In this document: positions 1 to 8,313 of the stretch, piece by piece
How the letters are laid out: every line of letters starts with the position of its first letter
How positions within the stretch are numbered: position 1 is the stretch's first letter
DNA from: an uncultured Eubacteriales bacterium
Lineage (GTDB): Bacteria > Bacillota > Clostridia > Christensenellales > Borkfalkiaceae
Reading direction: 5' to 3'
Length of the DNA stretch: 48,888 nucleotides
Assembly: GCA_949288785.1 (NCBI GenBank)
Contig: CASELQ010000006.1
Span: 1 to 48,888 of the forward strand
Program-made: the position numbers and the translations under genes
Notes under the pieces: model-generated
Told to the model about the DNA's origin: nothing
Database searches by the model: none
The model's input: the letters and a program-made list of their open reading frames with translations, nothing else

Positions 1-726
1 ATCCTTATAATAGTCTGTCGTCTTTAAATCCCCGTTTTTATAGTCGCCCAAAAGACTGTTGTTCGTAAGAAGCTTCACAACGTCGTTAAAGGCGGCGCGG
101 CGATAGTCTTCCGTCATGTTGGAAAGAATGGGATTGGTTTCGGTATTGCTCTCGTCAATATATTCCCTCTTTTCCTCATCCGTAACCTCGTCCTCCGCAT
201 TGGCGGCGTTATCGGGCGCCGTCCTCACGTCGCCTATGGCGGTGTCGCCCTTTTTGTCGGTGCTGCCGTCGTCCGTATAACTGTCAAGCAACGTATTGAT
301 GTCGGACAGCGCGCTGTATTTCGCGTTGAGTATCTGCCCCTCGTCAAGATACGCGGCAACGGGATATTCCGAATAATCTTCAAGCGGGTTGCCGCTTGCG
401 TCCTCGGCGTTAACCGCCTCCGCCTCCATTACGGCGTTCTGCACCAATATACGCGTGTTTACAAGGTTGTTTATTATAAGATTGAAAGTCTGCTCGCGGG
501 TATAACCGTAACTCTGAACGTACTGATACCCGTAATTAAGAAACGCCATTATCATGTCGCTCTTTTTTATTTCGTCCCGCTGGTCGTAACCGGTTATCTG
601 CACGGTTGCGACCACCTGATTCATATCCCTGTCGCTGTCGGTAGTAACAAGATTGCACCCGGCGCCCGTAAACGACACGATAAGCGCCATTACGGTGCTG
701 AGGGCGGCAAGAAGTCTTTTCTTCAT
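1..726 (-). CDS. SurA/PrsA-like foldase lipoprotein, partial
   Basis: The reading frame starts at an ATG at 726 and stays open to the window edge, giving 242 codons with the C-terminus missing. The N-terminus (MKKRLLAALSTVMALIVSF) is a lipoprotein-type signal peptide. It is followed by a weak lipobox ending GAGC, so the mature protein would be lipid-anchored outside the membrane. Residues about 35-105 (ATVQITGYDQRDEIKKSDMI, then YTREQTFNLIINNLVNTRIL) have the pattern of the SurA N-terminal chaperone domain found in PrsA-type peptidyl-prolyl isomerase lipoproteins. A D/E/N-rich insert at about 140-200 is low complexity. No PpiC domain is visible because that part lies outside the window. AGGTGG lies 6-7 bases before the ATG. 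The gene follows mfd in the same direction but has its own promoter. Family assignment is by pattern and moderately sure. Confidence 0.7.
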   Translation of the reverse strand, partial: MKKRLLAALSTVMALIVSFTGAGCNLVTTDSDRDMNQVVATVQITGYDQRDEIKKSDMIMAFLNYGYQYVQSYGYTREQTFNLIINNLVNTRILVQNAVMEAEAVNAEDASGNPLEDYSEYPVAAYLDEGQILNAKYSALSDINTLLDSYTDDGSTDKKGDTAIGDVRTAPDNAANAEDEVTDEEKREYIDESNTETNPILSNMTEDYRRAAFNDVVKLLTNNSLLGDYKNGDLKTTDYYKD

Positions 727-767
727 ATATTTCCACCTTTTGAGTAAAAATTTCGCTATACCCATTA

Positions 768-796
768 AGTATATACCATAACCCCGAAAAATGCAA
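768..796 (-). promoter_or_regulatory. Sigma-A promoter for the SurA-like lipoprotein gene
   Basis: On the minus strand TTGCAT (791-796) and TATACT (768-773) are separated by exactly 17 bases. This places a start site about 35 bases before the ATG at 726. It suggests the gene can be transcribed independently of mfd, which ends only 110 bases upstream. Confidence 0.6.
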
Positions 797-836
797 TTAA
801 ATTTACCGCTTTGCTTTGCTTTTCACGGGGTTTTTT

Positions 837-3800
837 TTAATTATCTTCCTCTTCCTCCGCCGCAGACAGAAGAAAATCTCGCATTTCTCCGAGCATTTGC
901 GCACCCGTCTTGCCGTCTTTCACAAAATTCAGCTTGGGGCGGTTTGCCATTCCTATTATCACTTTTCCGCGGTTTTTATCCAGCGCAGCCTGTAAATTCC
1001 GTTTTTTAAACGCCACGAAGTCGCTTAAAGTTATGCTCGCCTCGGTCTTGTTCACCGTGATCTTTTCGGCGCCCAGGTTCATGGACAGCCGCTTTACGGC
1101 GGATATAAGTATAAGATTTTCCGCTTCCTTTGGCAGTTCTCCGTAATTTTCGGTTATGTTTTTCACAAACTCGCGCTTCACAAACTCGCGCTCCGCATTG
1201 AAATCGGAAAGTTCGGCTATTTCCTTATAAGCGTCCATACGGGAAGTGCGGCTTTCTATATAGCTTTCCGGAATAAACGCGGTTACTCTTACGTCAAGAT
1301 CGGGCACGCGCTCCTCGGAGCCGGAGAGTTCTTCTCGCAAAAGTTTACTGTATAGTTCATACCCTATCTTGTCCATATGCCCGTGCTGCTCCGCGCCCAA
1401 TATGTTGCCCGCGCCGCGAATCTCTAAGTCCCGCATGGCAATCTTTATTCCGCTGCCCATCTCGGTAAACTCGGTTATGGCGTTTAGCCGCTCGAAAGCC
1501 ACGTTACTTAATATCTTATCCCTTTTATAGGTAAAATAGGCATAGGCAAGGCGGTCGCTCCTGCCCACCCTGCCCTTTAACTGATACAGGGTGGAAAGCC
1601 CCAATTTGTCCGCGTCCACCACGATAAGGCTGTTCGCCTTGGGCAGGTCTATTCCGTTTTCAATTATGGTGGTGGAAATAAGCGCGTCGCTCTCCCCGCG
1701 GTAAAAAGACAGCACGTTTTTTTCCATCGTCTTTTCTTCCATCTGCCCGTGCACCACAGTTATTTTAAGCCCCGGCAGAAGTTTTCTTATGCGCTCGGAA
1801 AAAGAAAAGATACTCTCCACGCGGTTATACAATATGAACACCTGCCCGCCCCTGTTCACCTCGCGGGAGATGACGTCTTTAAAAAGCGCGTCCGTTTCCT
1901 CCGTTACGTAGGTCTGCACGGGCAGCCGCTTTTTGGGCGGTGTGTTTATTACGCTTATGGACCTTATCCCCGAAAGGGACATGTGCAAAGTGCGCGGAAT
2001 GGGCGTGGCGGTGAGCGTGAGCGCGTCTACGTTCTTCCGTAAGAGTTTTATTTTTTCCTTGTGCTCCACGCCGAACCGCTGTTCTTCGTCGAGAATCAAA
2101 AGCCCCAGGTCTTTAAACCCCACGTCGCCGCTCAACAGCCTGTGGGTGCCTATTATAAAATCTATCTCCCCCTCTTTTACGGCGCGCACCGTTCTTTTCT
2201 GCTCCGCCGCCGTGCGGAACCTGTTTAAACAGGCTATCTTTACACCGAACCCCTCGAACCGCTTTACCGCGGTATTATAATGCTGTTCGGTAAGTATGGT
2301 GGTGGGCGCGAGCATTGCCGCCTGCTTGCCGTTTTCCACCGCGCGGAACACGGCGCGGAAGGCGACTTCGGTCTTGCCGAAGCCCACGTCGCCGCATATC
2401 AGGCGGTCCATCACCCGCCCGCTCTCCATATCTTCCTTTATATCCCTGTCCGCAGCCGCCTGATCGGGCGTTTCTTCAAAGGGAAAAGCCCCGTCGAACG
2501 CCTCTTCGAGTTCTTCATCCGATTTGAAAGCAAAGCCCTTGAGCGCGCTCCTTTCGCTGTAAAGCCGTTTCAGATCGAAAGACATCTTTTTAATGCTCTC
2601 GCGCGCGGCGGTCTTTATCCGCTCGAAATCCGCCCCGCCTATCTTGGAAAGGCGGGGGTGCTTTTCCCCGCCCAGGTAGCGGGTGAGAATATCCATCTGC
2701 TCCACGGGAACGTACAGCACGTCTCCCCCGGCGTATTCCACGGCAACGTAATCCTTGGTGCCCTCCGTGGTGGAAATCTTCTTGTTGCCCAGCACCCTGC
2801 CTATGCCGTGCGTTTCGTGCACGCAGTAATCCCCCGCGGCGGGCGCCGTGAAAAAGCCCTTCTTTGCGCGGGCTGCTTTGGCGGCGGGCTTTTCGCCCGA
2901 ACGTATGTACAGATTGCCGCTGCCTATAACGGCAACCTTTTCTTCGTGGAATATAAACCCTCGGGAAAGGGTTTCCGCCGTTACGGCGGCGCCTTTCAGC
3001 CTTTCCCCGTTAAGCGAAGAAGGTATGCCGTGCTCCGAAAGATCTCCGCAGAACCGCTCGGCGCGGCGGGGATCGCCCGTACATATGAGCACGGAATACC
3101 CGCCTTTGAGCCAGTTGTCTATATCGGTATACGCCTCGTTAAAGTCCATGCGGTAATCCGCCACCGCCCCGCAGGACGAATTTATTACCGCCAGAGGGTT
3201 AAAGAACCGCACGTCCGCAGAAAGAGTTTGCAGCGCGGATACCGCAAAGCCGCCGATATATTCTTTGAGTTTTTCCCTGCTTATGAGGTTGCCCGCGGCA
3301 AAGGGGAATATCTCACCCTCTTTTTCCAGCGCGGCGCACCTTTCGGTAAATTCGCGCTCATAAAGTTCGCACACGTCCCATATGCGGCGGGCTTCGTCCA
3401 AAATGACCGCGCCGCCCTCTTTAAGGTAATCGAACACCGTGCCGCAGTCTTTGGAGAGTGGTGCAAGCGCCGTCATGCCTTCCGCGTCGAAATTATCCAG
3501 CGCCGAATAAAGGTCGCCCGCCACCACCTCCATGCGTGCACGTGTTTTTAAAGAAACGGCGGACAGCGCCCCCGCGATCTCTTTTTCAAAGTCCCGCGGG
3601 TCGTCCTCCTCAAAAATAAATTCCAGCGCCTGAAATACGGTTATATTATCAGCATATCCGAGCCCGTCGCCCGTTTCGGGGTCGAACCGCTTTATCGTAT
3701 CCACCGTGTCCCCGAAAAAATCCACTCGCACGGGCTCCGCCGCGTTTACGGGGAATATGTCCAGCACGTCCCCCCGCCGGGCGAAAGTGCCCTTAACTTC

Positions 3801-4271
3801 CGCTTTCTCCGCGTGCCTGTACCCTAGCGCGGCAAGGCGCCTCACCGTTTGGGCAAGGTCCGCGTCCTTTCCCGTTTCAAAGGTCAGTTTTTTTACAGAG
3901 CGGGGGCAAATCTGCATGGCGGTTTCCGCGCTCACCGCTATAAACGCCGCGTCTTCAGCCTCACCCAGCGCGGTTATGCGCGCAAAAAGCCCGTCCTTGG
4001 AAAAGGCGCGGGAAGAAATGAGCGTTTCGTCCTTGGCGGGGATATACACGGTTTTTTTGTGCGATAATTCGGAAAGCTCATTTGCGGCGGCGGCAGCGGC
4101 TATCCCGTCCCTTGCAATGTATAAAACCGGGCAGGAAAGACATGCCGCAAGATAGGGCTTAAACGCGTCTCCCACGCCGAAAACCGCCGAAGGCACTCCC
4201 CGGCGGACCGTTTCGACAAACTCTTTCAAAGAATTATCGCGGTTTTTAAGTTCTAATAATTTTTCGAGCAT
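837..4271 (-). CDS. mfd: Transcription-repair coupling factor Mfd
   Basis: This is an ATP-dependent DNA translocase that removes RNA polymerase stalled at lesions and recruits UvrA. The protein is 1144 aa, a normal Mfd length. Visible parts, in order, are an N-terminal UvrB-like region (about 1-330), a CarD-like RNA-polymerase-interacting domain starting near residue 479 (DYCVHETHGIGRV), a helicase core with Walker A GDVGFGKTE near 630, DEEQRFG near 730 and TATPIPRTL, then the RecG-like second motor (GRVGRSDRLAYAY) and a C-terminal TRCF region. The frame could be extended upstream to 4448, but that would overlap pth. I chose the ATG at 4271, where the conserved sequence MLEKLLELK begins 25 bases after the pth stop. 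Order prs-pth-mfd is the usual Bacillota arrangement. Confidence 0.97.
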   Translation of the reverse strand: MLEKLLELKNRDNSLKEFVETVRRGVPSAVFGVGDAFKPYLAACLSCPVLYIARDGIAAAAAANELSELSHKKTVYIPAKDETLISSRAFSKDGLFARITALGEAEDAAFIAVSAETAMQICPRSVKKLTFETGKDADLAQTVRRLAALGYRHAEKAEVKGTFARRGDVLDIFPVNAAEPVRVDFFGDTVDTIKRFDPETGDGLGYADNITVFQALEFIFEEDDPRDFEKEIAGALSAVSLKTRARMEVVAGDLYSALDNFDAEGMTALAPLSKDCGTVFDYLKEGGAVILDEARRIWDVCELYEREFTERCAALEKEGEIFPFAAGNLISREKLKEYIGGFAVSALQTLSADVRFFNPLAVINSSCGAVADYRMDFNEAYTDIDNWLKGGYSVLICTGDPRRAERFCGDLSEHGIPSSLNGERLKGAAVTAETLSRGFIFHEEKVAVIGSGNLYIRSGEKPAAKAARAKKGFFTAPAAGDYCVHETHGIGRVLGNKKISTTEGTKDYVAVEYAGGDVLYVPVEQMDILTRYLGGEKHPRLSKIGGADFERIKTAARESIKKMSFDLKRLYSERSALKGFAFKSDEELEEAFDGAFPFEETPDQAAADRDIKEDMESGRVMDRLICGDVGFGKTEVAFRAVFRAVENGKQAAMLAPTTILTEQHYNTAVKRFEGFGVKIACLNRFRTAAEQKRTVRAVKEGEIDFIIGTHRLLSGDVGFKDLGLLILDEEQRFGVEHKEKIKLLRKNVDALTLTATPIPRTLHMSLSGIRSISVINTPPKKRLPVQTYVTEETDALFKDVISREVNRGGQVFILYNRVESIFSFSERIRKLLPGLKITVVHGQMEEKTMEKNVLSFYRGESDALISTTIIENGIDLPKANSLIVVDADKLGLSTLYQLKGRVGRSDRLAYAYFTYKRDKILSNVAFERLNAITEFTEMGSGIKIAMRDLEIRGAGNILGAEQHGHMDKIGYELYSKLLREELSGSEERVPDLDVRVTAFIPESYIESRTSRMDAYKEIAELSDFNAEREFVKREFVKNITENYGELPKEAENLILISAVKRLSMNLGAEKITVNKTEASITLSDFVAFKKRNLQAALDKNRGKVIIGMANRPKLNFVKDGKTGAQMLGEMRDFLLSAAEEEEDN

Positions 4272-4296
4272 AAACACCTGCGGCACGCCCTGCGGG

Positions 4297-4884
4297 TTAA
4301 AACTTCCCGTCCGCGGCGTGCCCGTTGTATTTTTGCATAAGGTTTTCCGCCGTCTCTCCCGCGGCAAACTCCGCGGCGGCGGCGGCGGCAATGGAAAGCG
4401 CCCGGTCAAAAACCGGTCTGCTCTCTTCACTGACTGCCGAAAGCACAAGTTTTATGAGCGGCACGTCGCACCCGCCCGCGGGTTTAAAACCTATCCTTAT
4501 GCGGGCAAAGTCTTCAGAGCCCAACTCCGATATTATGCTGCGCATTCCGTTATGCGTACCCGCCGAGCCCCGCTCCCTTATGCGGACGGCGCCCGCCGGC
4601 AGATCAAAATCGTCGTAAACGACAAGAAGATTTTTAAGCGGCACTTTAAAATACGACATGAGTTCCGCCACGCTTTTCCCCGAAAGGTTCATGTAGGTGA
4701 GCGGCTTTGCTATAATCACCTTTTCGCCGGAAACGCGCGTTTCGGCAACAAGAGCCGAGCACTTTTCCGAAAGAAACTTTGCGCCGAGCTTTTCCGCCGC
4801 CCTGTCCGCCGCCATAAACCCGAGATTGTGATAGGTATTAAGGTACTGCCTGTCGGGATTTCCGAGCCCCGCTATTATCTTCAT
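4297..4884 (-). CDS. pth: Peptidyl-tRNA hydrolase
   Basis: Cleaves peptidyl-tRNA released from stalled ribosomes, recycling tRNA. The protein is 195 aa. It begins MKIIAGLGNPDRQYLNTYHN, which contains the family's GLGNP motif, the catalytic His and the substrate-binding Asn. YDDFDLPAG carries the conserved Asp, and GTHNGMRSI is the next family motif. The frame opens at 4905, but the family N-terminus and an AAAGG Shine-Dalgarno point to the ATG at 4884. It lies between prs and mfd on the same strand, with a hairpin in the prs-pth gap that could reduce read-through from prs. Confidence 0.97.
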   Translation of the reverse strand: MKIIAGLGNPDRQYLNTYHNLGFMAADRAAEKLGAKFLSEKCSALVAETRVSGEKVIIAKPLTYMNLSGKSVAELMSYFKVPLKNLLVVYDDFDLPAGAVRIRERGSAGTHNGMRSIISELGSEDFARIRIGFKPAGGCDVPLIKLVLSAVSEESRPVFDRALSIAAAAAAEFAAGETAENLMQKYNGHAADGKF

Positions 4885-4904
4885 TGCTTTTACCTTTTCC
4901 GGCA

Positions 4905-4926
4905 AAAGACCGCAAGCGCGGTCTTT
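4905..4926 (-). terminator. Hairpin between prs and pth, possible attenuator
   Basis: AAAGACCGC (4905-4913) and GCGGTCTTT (4918-4926) form a perfect 9-bp stem with a 4-base loop. In the minus direction the 3' arm ends in a short T4 run. It lies 54 bases after the prs stop and about 20 bases before the pth start, so it would partly terminate prs transcripts. Confidence 0.5.
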
Positions 4927-4979
4927 ATCGTTTTTATGTATTCTGCTTTATTTCTATGTTCAGAATATAAGGAGAAACC

Positions 4980-5933
4980 TTAATCTTCGTATATTGCGGA
5001 AAGTGAAGAATCGTAATACACGGTGGTTATCGCCCTTGCAAAGTATTTCGCAACCGAAATAACTTTGAACTTGGGGTTATTCCTTATTTCCGCGGGAATG
5101 TTTATGGTATCGAGCACGGCTATCTGCTTTATGGGAGAAGCGTTGAGCCGCTCCAACGCCGGCCCGCTTAAAACGCCGTGCGTGCAGCAGGCGTAAACTT
5201 CCTTTGCCCCGTTATCCATAAGCGCCTGCGCGCCCTGGCATATGGTGCCGGCGGTATCTATCATATCGTCCACCATAAGGCAGGTCTTGTCCTTCACGTC
5301 CCCCACCACGTTCATAACCTCTATGGCGTTGGCTTTGGGGCGGCGCTTATCCACTATGGCAAGCGAAGCGTTCACGCGGGAGGCGAAGTTACGCGCTCTC
5401 CCCACGCTGCCCACGTCCGGCGAAACTACCACCCAGTTTTCATCCATCTTGTTCTTATAATATTTTGCAAGCAGCGGCGCGCCGTACAGATGGTCCACCG
5501 GTATATCGAAAAAGCCCTGTATTTGCGCCGCGTGCAAATCCATGGTCATCACCCTGTCCGCTCCCGCGCTGGTGAGTATGTCCGCCACCAGTTTTGCGGT
5601 AATCGGATCCCTGGGGCGTGCCTTCCTGTCCTGCCGGGCATAGCCGAAATAGGGCATTACCGCCGTTACCCTGCCCGCAGACGCGCGCTTGCATGCGTCT
5701 ATCATTATAAGCAGTTCCATAAGATGGTCGTTTACGGGTGCGCTGGTCGGCTGAATTATAAACACGTCCTTCCCGCGGACGGTCTGCGGAAGGGTTATGC
5801 TTATCTCCCCGTCCGAAAACTTGCCCACCTCGGCATCCGAAAGGGGGAGTTTTAATTCCGCAGCCACCGCTTCCGCAAGCGGTCTGTTGGAATTGCCGGA
5901 CAGTATCTCGATGGTGTTGCCGTGAGTTATCAT
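4980..5933 (-). CDS. prs: Ribose-phosphate pyrophosphokinase (PRPP synthetase)
   Basis: Makes phosphoribosyl pyrophosphate from ribose 5-phosphate and ATP, the entry point to nucleotide, histidine and tryptophan synthesis; cytoplasmic. The protein is 317 aa, a normal class I length. Motifs include FSDGEISITLPQTVRGKDVF near the N-terminus, the ATP-site loop YARQDRKARPRDPITAKLVA, and the PRPP-binding signature CLMVDDMIDTAGTI near residue 220. A TTG at 5939 could start the frame two codons earlier, but AGGAG lies 10 bases before the ATG at 5933 and only 4 before the TTG, so I use the ATG. A good sigma-A promoter lies upstream. Confidence 0.97.
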   Translation of the reverse strand: MITHGNTIEILSGNSNRPLAEAVAAELKLPLSDAEVGKFSDGEISITLPQTVRGKDVFIIQPTSAPVNDHLMELLIMIDACKRASAGRVTAVMPYFGYARQDRKARPRDPITAKLVADILTSAGADRVMTMDLHAAQIQGFFDIPVDHLYGAPLLAKYYKNKMDENWVVVSPDVGSVGRARNFASRVNASLAIVDKRRPKANAIEVMNVVGDVKDKTCLMVDDMIDTAGTICQGAQALMDNGAKEVYACCTHGVLSGPALERLNASPIKQIAVLDTINIPAEIRNNPKFKVISVAKYFARAITTVYYDSSLSAIYED

Positions 5934-5980
5934 TACCAAACTTCTCCTAATGTAACATTATGTACATATAGTACGGTAAT

Positions 5981-6009
5981 ATTGTAAAATAAAACCCGCA
6001 AATAGTCAA
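5981..6009 (-). promoter_or_regulatory. Sigma-A promoter of prs
   Basis: TTGACT (6004-6009) and TACAAT (5981-5986) on the minus strand are 17 bases apart. The predicted start lies about 40 bases before the prs ATG. Confidence 0.75.
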
Positions 6010-6138
6010 GGGTTTTCCGATTTTAAAATAAATTTGTGCACTTTTAGAAAGCCGCCTTATCGCCCGCCTCGCAAAAGTGCGGTTTGCCGCTTTCTATTCC
6101 CGCAATATCGCGCCGCCGTATAAAGGGCGGTTAAATAT

Positions 6139-6167
6139 TTGATTTTACGCCGAAAATATGTTACAAT
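6139..6167 (+). promoter_or_regulatory. Sigma-A promoter of the wzz-like gene
   Basis: TTGATT (6139-6144) and TACAAT (6162-6167) are 17 bases apart on the plus strand. The predicted start is about 25 bases before the ATG at 6198. The promoter is divergent from that of prs. Confidence 0.7.
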
Positions 6168-6197
6168 GTTTTTAATTTCTGTAAAAGGAGTTCTTTA

Positions 6198-7514
6198 ATG
6201 GATTATACGGAAAACGAAGTTACTTTGGGGCAGCTGTTCAAAGTGGTAAGAAAATCTTTCAAACGCGCTCTGATATATATGCTTGTTTCACTCGTCATAG
6301 CCTCCGCGCTGCTGTTTGTGGTGCGGGCGTTTACGTCCACGCGGTCTTTCAGCACCGCCATTTCTTTTTCCTCCGCGCAGGAAAACGCCATAACCGTAAT
6401 GAACCGCAACAAGAGCGCCGTAGTAAACAGCGCTCTCACCTCAAACGGGAAAGATTTATCCGTTGCCGAATATCTTACGGAAAATTTAAGCATTTCCGCC
6501 GTAGTGCCGGAGGATCTGGATGCGACCGAAGATTTTGTAGCCACCTCCTTTATCATTTCCCTCCGCTCCACGAATAAAGTCAGCCTTTCCGACAACGAAT
6601 ACAAGAGTATTGTGGACAGTATAGCCGCGGAATACATCAATCTGTTTGCGATAAGCACACTGCCCTCTTCGGTAGTAGATTCCTATACCCTGCCGGAAAA
6701 CGATTCTTCGGTGGAGTATTTCCAGATAACCGACGAGATTGCGGACAACGCGCAGCTGTTTTATAACACGCTGGTTTCTTACACGGGAGATTATCCCGAA
6801 CTTGCCTCTTACAGGAGTTCGAACGGCAAGACCGTGGCGGACATAATAAACGAACTTTCCGTTATAAACGTAAGAATAGCAAGTCTGCAAACCCGTATAG
6901 TTACCGGCAGGCATGAAAAGGGCAACCTCGAAGCGCTGCTCGACGCGCTGATCGCCACCACTTCCGCGAGCGTTACTTCTTACACCCAGCAGCTTGAGTC
7001 CGCAAAGAACGCGCTGGCGGAGTTTCCTAACTTTACCATAATAACCGACGGGACCACCCCGATAGACGGATCCGCCGCAGCCATGTACGAAGCGTATCTT
7101 TCTCTGCAGCAGGACGTTACCAATTATTCCGAACTTTTGAGCAGAGCCACCGAAAAACAGGAAACCCTGAACTATTATAAGGGCGTACTCGGTGCCTCGC
7201 CCGCGGAAGACAATTCGGAGATTCAGGCAGACATAGAGGCGCTGAATACCGCGCTTAACGGCATAATAACCGAATACCGCGAGATAGCCGGAGAATACAA
7301 TGAAAATGCTTACCTCACCTCTCAGGCGACGGTGCTTAACCCCGCCCACAGGTATACCGACAGCATTATAAGCGGCGGGATAATCGCCATAGTGCTGGTT
7401 GCGGTGGCGCTCATAGCCTATATTGCGGCATATACCAAAACTTACGGGATAATGAAAAAAAGCGGCGCGCTTTACGGCAAAACCGAAGGCGAAAAAACTC
7501 CGGAACAAAATTAA
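6198..7514 (+). CDS. Wzz/CpsC-like polysaccharide chain-length determinant
   Basis: A 438-aa polysaccharide co-polymerase, expected to set the length of chains made by the Wzy polymerase. It has a short cytoplasmic N-terminus with the family's LGQLFKVVRKSFKRALIYML, one membrane segment at about 21-43, and a long extracytoplasmic region with coiled-coil-like stretches (SYTQQLESAKNALAEF and NYSELLSRATEKQETLNYYK). A second membrane segment follows at about 391-413, then a short basic tail. No tyrosine-kinase domain is attached and none is seen nearby. AAAGGAG lies 7 bases before the ATG. It is the only polysaccharide gene on the plus strand, divergent from the rest of the locus. Family sure; precise role inferred from context. 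Confidence 0.85.
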   Translation: MDYTENEVTLGQLFKVVRKSFKRALIYMLVSLVIASALLFVVRAFTSTRSFSTAISFSSAQENAITVMNRNKSAVVNSALTSNGKDLSVAEYLTENLSISAVVPEDLDATEDFVATSFIISLRSTNKVSLSDNEYKSIVDSIAAEYINLFAISTLPSSVVDSYTLPENDSSVEYFQITDEIADNAQLFYNTLVSYTGDYPELASYRSSNGKTVADIINELSVINVRIASLQTRIVTGRHEKGNLEALLDALIATTSASVTSYTQQLESAKNALAEFPNFTIITDGTTPIDGSAAAMYEAYLSLQQDVTNYSELLSRATEKQETLNYYKGVLGASPAEDNSEIQADIEALNTALNGIITEYREIAGEYNENAYLTSQATVLNPAHRYTDSIISGGIIAIVLVAVALIAYIAAYTKTYGIMKKSGALYGKTEGEKTPEQN

Positions 7515-7576
7515 AATTAAAGTAAAGACGCTTAAATTAATTAACGCGCATTATCAAGCCGAAAAAGCAATAAGTT

Positions 7577-7648
7577 TTGAAAATAGGTAAAGGAGGAATA
7601 AGAGGTTTAATAAATGGTGTAATGTCTTATATAGGTACAAATTTTTAA
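7577..7648 (+). other. Short open frame, possible 3' remnant of a lost gene
   Basis: A 23-codon frame opens at a TTG without a proper Shine-Dalgarno. It encodes a Gly/Ile-rich peptide (KIGKGGIRGLINGV, ending SYIGTNF) and stops 22 bases before the next gene. The base composition matches the AT-rich gene downstream rather than the surrounding locus. It resembles the C-terminal tail of a larger protein more than a free peptide; a short amphipathic peptide is the alternative. Either reading is tentative. Confidence 0.25.
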
Positions 7649-7670
7649 ATCCTTAATTTAGAGGTTAAGA

Positions 7671-8159
7671 ATGACTTATAAGATAAAAGAATCAAAAAAG
7701 TATTTTATTTTAGGAATTACTTGCGGAATATTTATACAATTATTTTTTCTTACAATCTGTATATTTTCATGTGTAAAGTATGTAGTTGAAGAAAATAGAA
7801 CGTTTTCACAGTTAAGTGGATATATATTTTTAATAGTTTTTTCAATTATTATTATACTTTTGGTTTTGGCGGGTATCATTTATGCGTATTGGTATTATAA
7901 GTTTGCGATAGATATATATCAAGAAAATAGTGTCCTTATTAAAATAAAAGAAAAATTGATTGTTGAGATATCTTATAAAGATATAGTTTCAATAGTTGAA
8001 GGTCCAATGGATTCCTTTACAATATTTTGTAAGGATTGGACAAAAAAAGCTAATGGGAAAAAGGGACCAAGAACATTTGTTAGACATTATACTAAAAAAG
8101 ATATTCACTGTATAAAAAAAATTATTGCAAACAGATATTTTCATATTAATTTTAAGTGA
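7671..8159 (+). CDS. AT-rich small membrane protein, unknown function
   Basis: A 162-aa protein I do not recognise. It has two membrane segments (about 12-36 and 48-74) separated by a short loop, then a cytoplasmic domain of about 85 aa. That domain has a beta-rich start (SVLIKIKEKLIVEISYKDIV) reminiscent of PH-like membrane proteins such as YcxB-type proteins, and a basic C-terminus. GAGGTTAAG precedes the ATG. Its codons are dominated by A/T-ending forms, unlike the GC-richer genes on both sides, so it was probably acquired separately. A terminator follows directly, so it forms its own short unit. By position after a possible gene remnant it could be an orphan immunity protein; that is inference only. 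Confidence 0.7.
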   Translation: MTYKIKESKKYFILGITCGIFIQLFFLTICIFSCVKYVVEENRTFSQLSGYIFLIVFSIIIILLVLAGIIYAYWYYKFAIDIYQENSVLIKIKEKLIVEISYKDIVSIVEGPMDSFTIFCKDWTKKANGKKGPRTFVRHYTKKDIHCIKKIIANRYFHINFK

Positions 8160-8162
8160 ATA

Positions 8163-8192
8163 AGAGGAGCCGACACAAATTTCGGCTCCTCT
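8163..8192 (+). terminator. Terminator after the AT-rich membrane protein gene
   Basis: A perfect 11-bp stem AGAGGAGCCGA (8163-8173) / TCGGCTCCTCT (8182-8192) with an 8-base loop lies 4 bases after the stop codon. It is followed by ATTATATAAA rather than a strong T run. It separates this plus-strand gene from the convergent flavoprotein gene. Confidence 0.75.
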
Positions 8193-8313
8193 ATTATATA
8201 AATGGGGAACATTACAAGCGTAAATGAAAACGGAAAACAGAGGTATAAATTTAATATCCGTATTTTCAAAAGAATATATAAAAGTTTTTTATCCCCCACC
8301 CCGCATAATTTCC

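Noticed and set aside
785..836. AACCCCG ... CGGGGTT followed by T8 on the plus strand, resembling a terminator
   Set aside because: The loop is about 40 bases and no plus-strand gene ends here. On the minus strand the T run is on the wrong side.
2280..3551. Long plus-strand open frame (423 codons) inside mfd
   Set aside because: It lies antisense to mfd, whose product matches the family end to end. The translation has no family features and reflects GC-rich third positions.
6486..7508. Minus-strand frame of 340 codons opposite the wzz-like gene
   Set aside because: Antisense shadow; Tyr/Gly/Arg-rich without domains, while the plus-strand frame has a promoter, a Shine-Dalgarno and two membrane segments in the right places.
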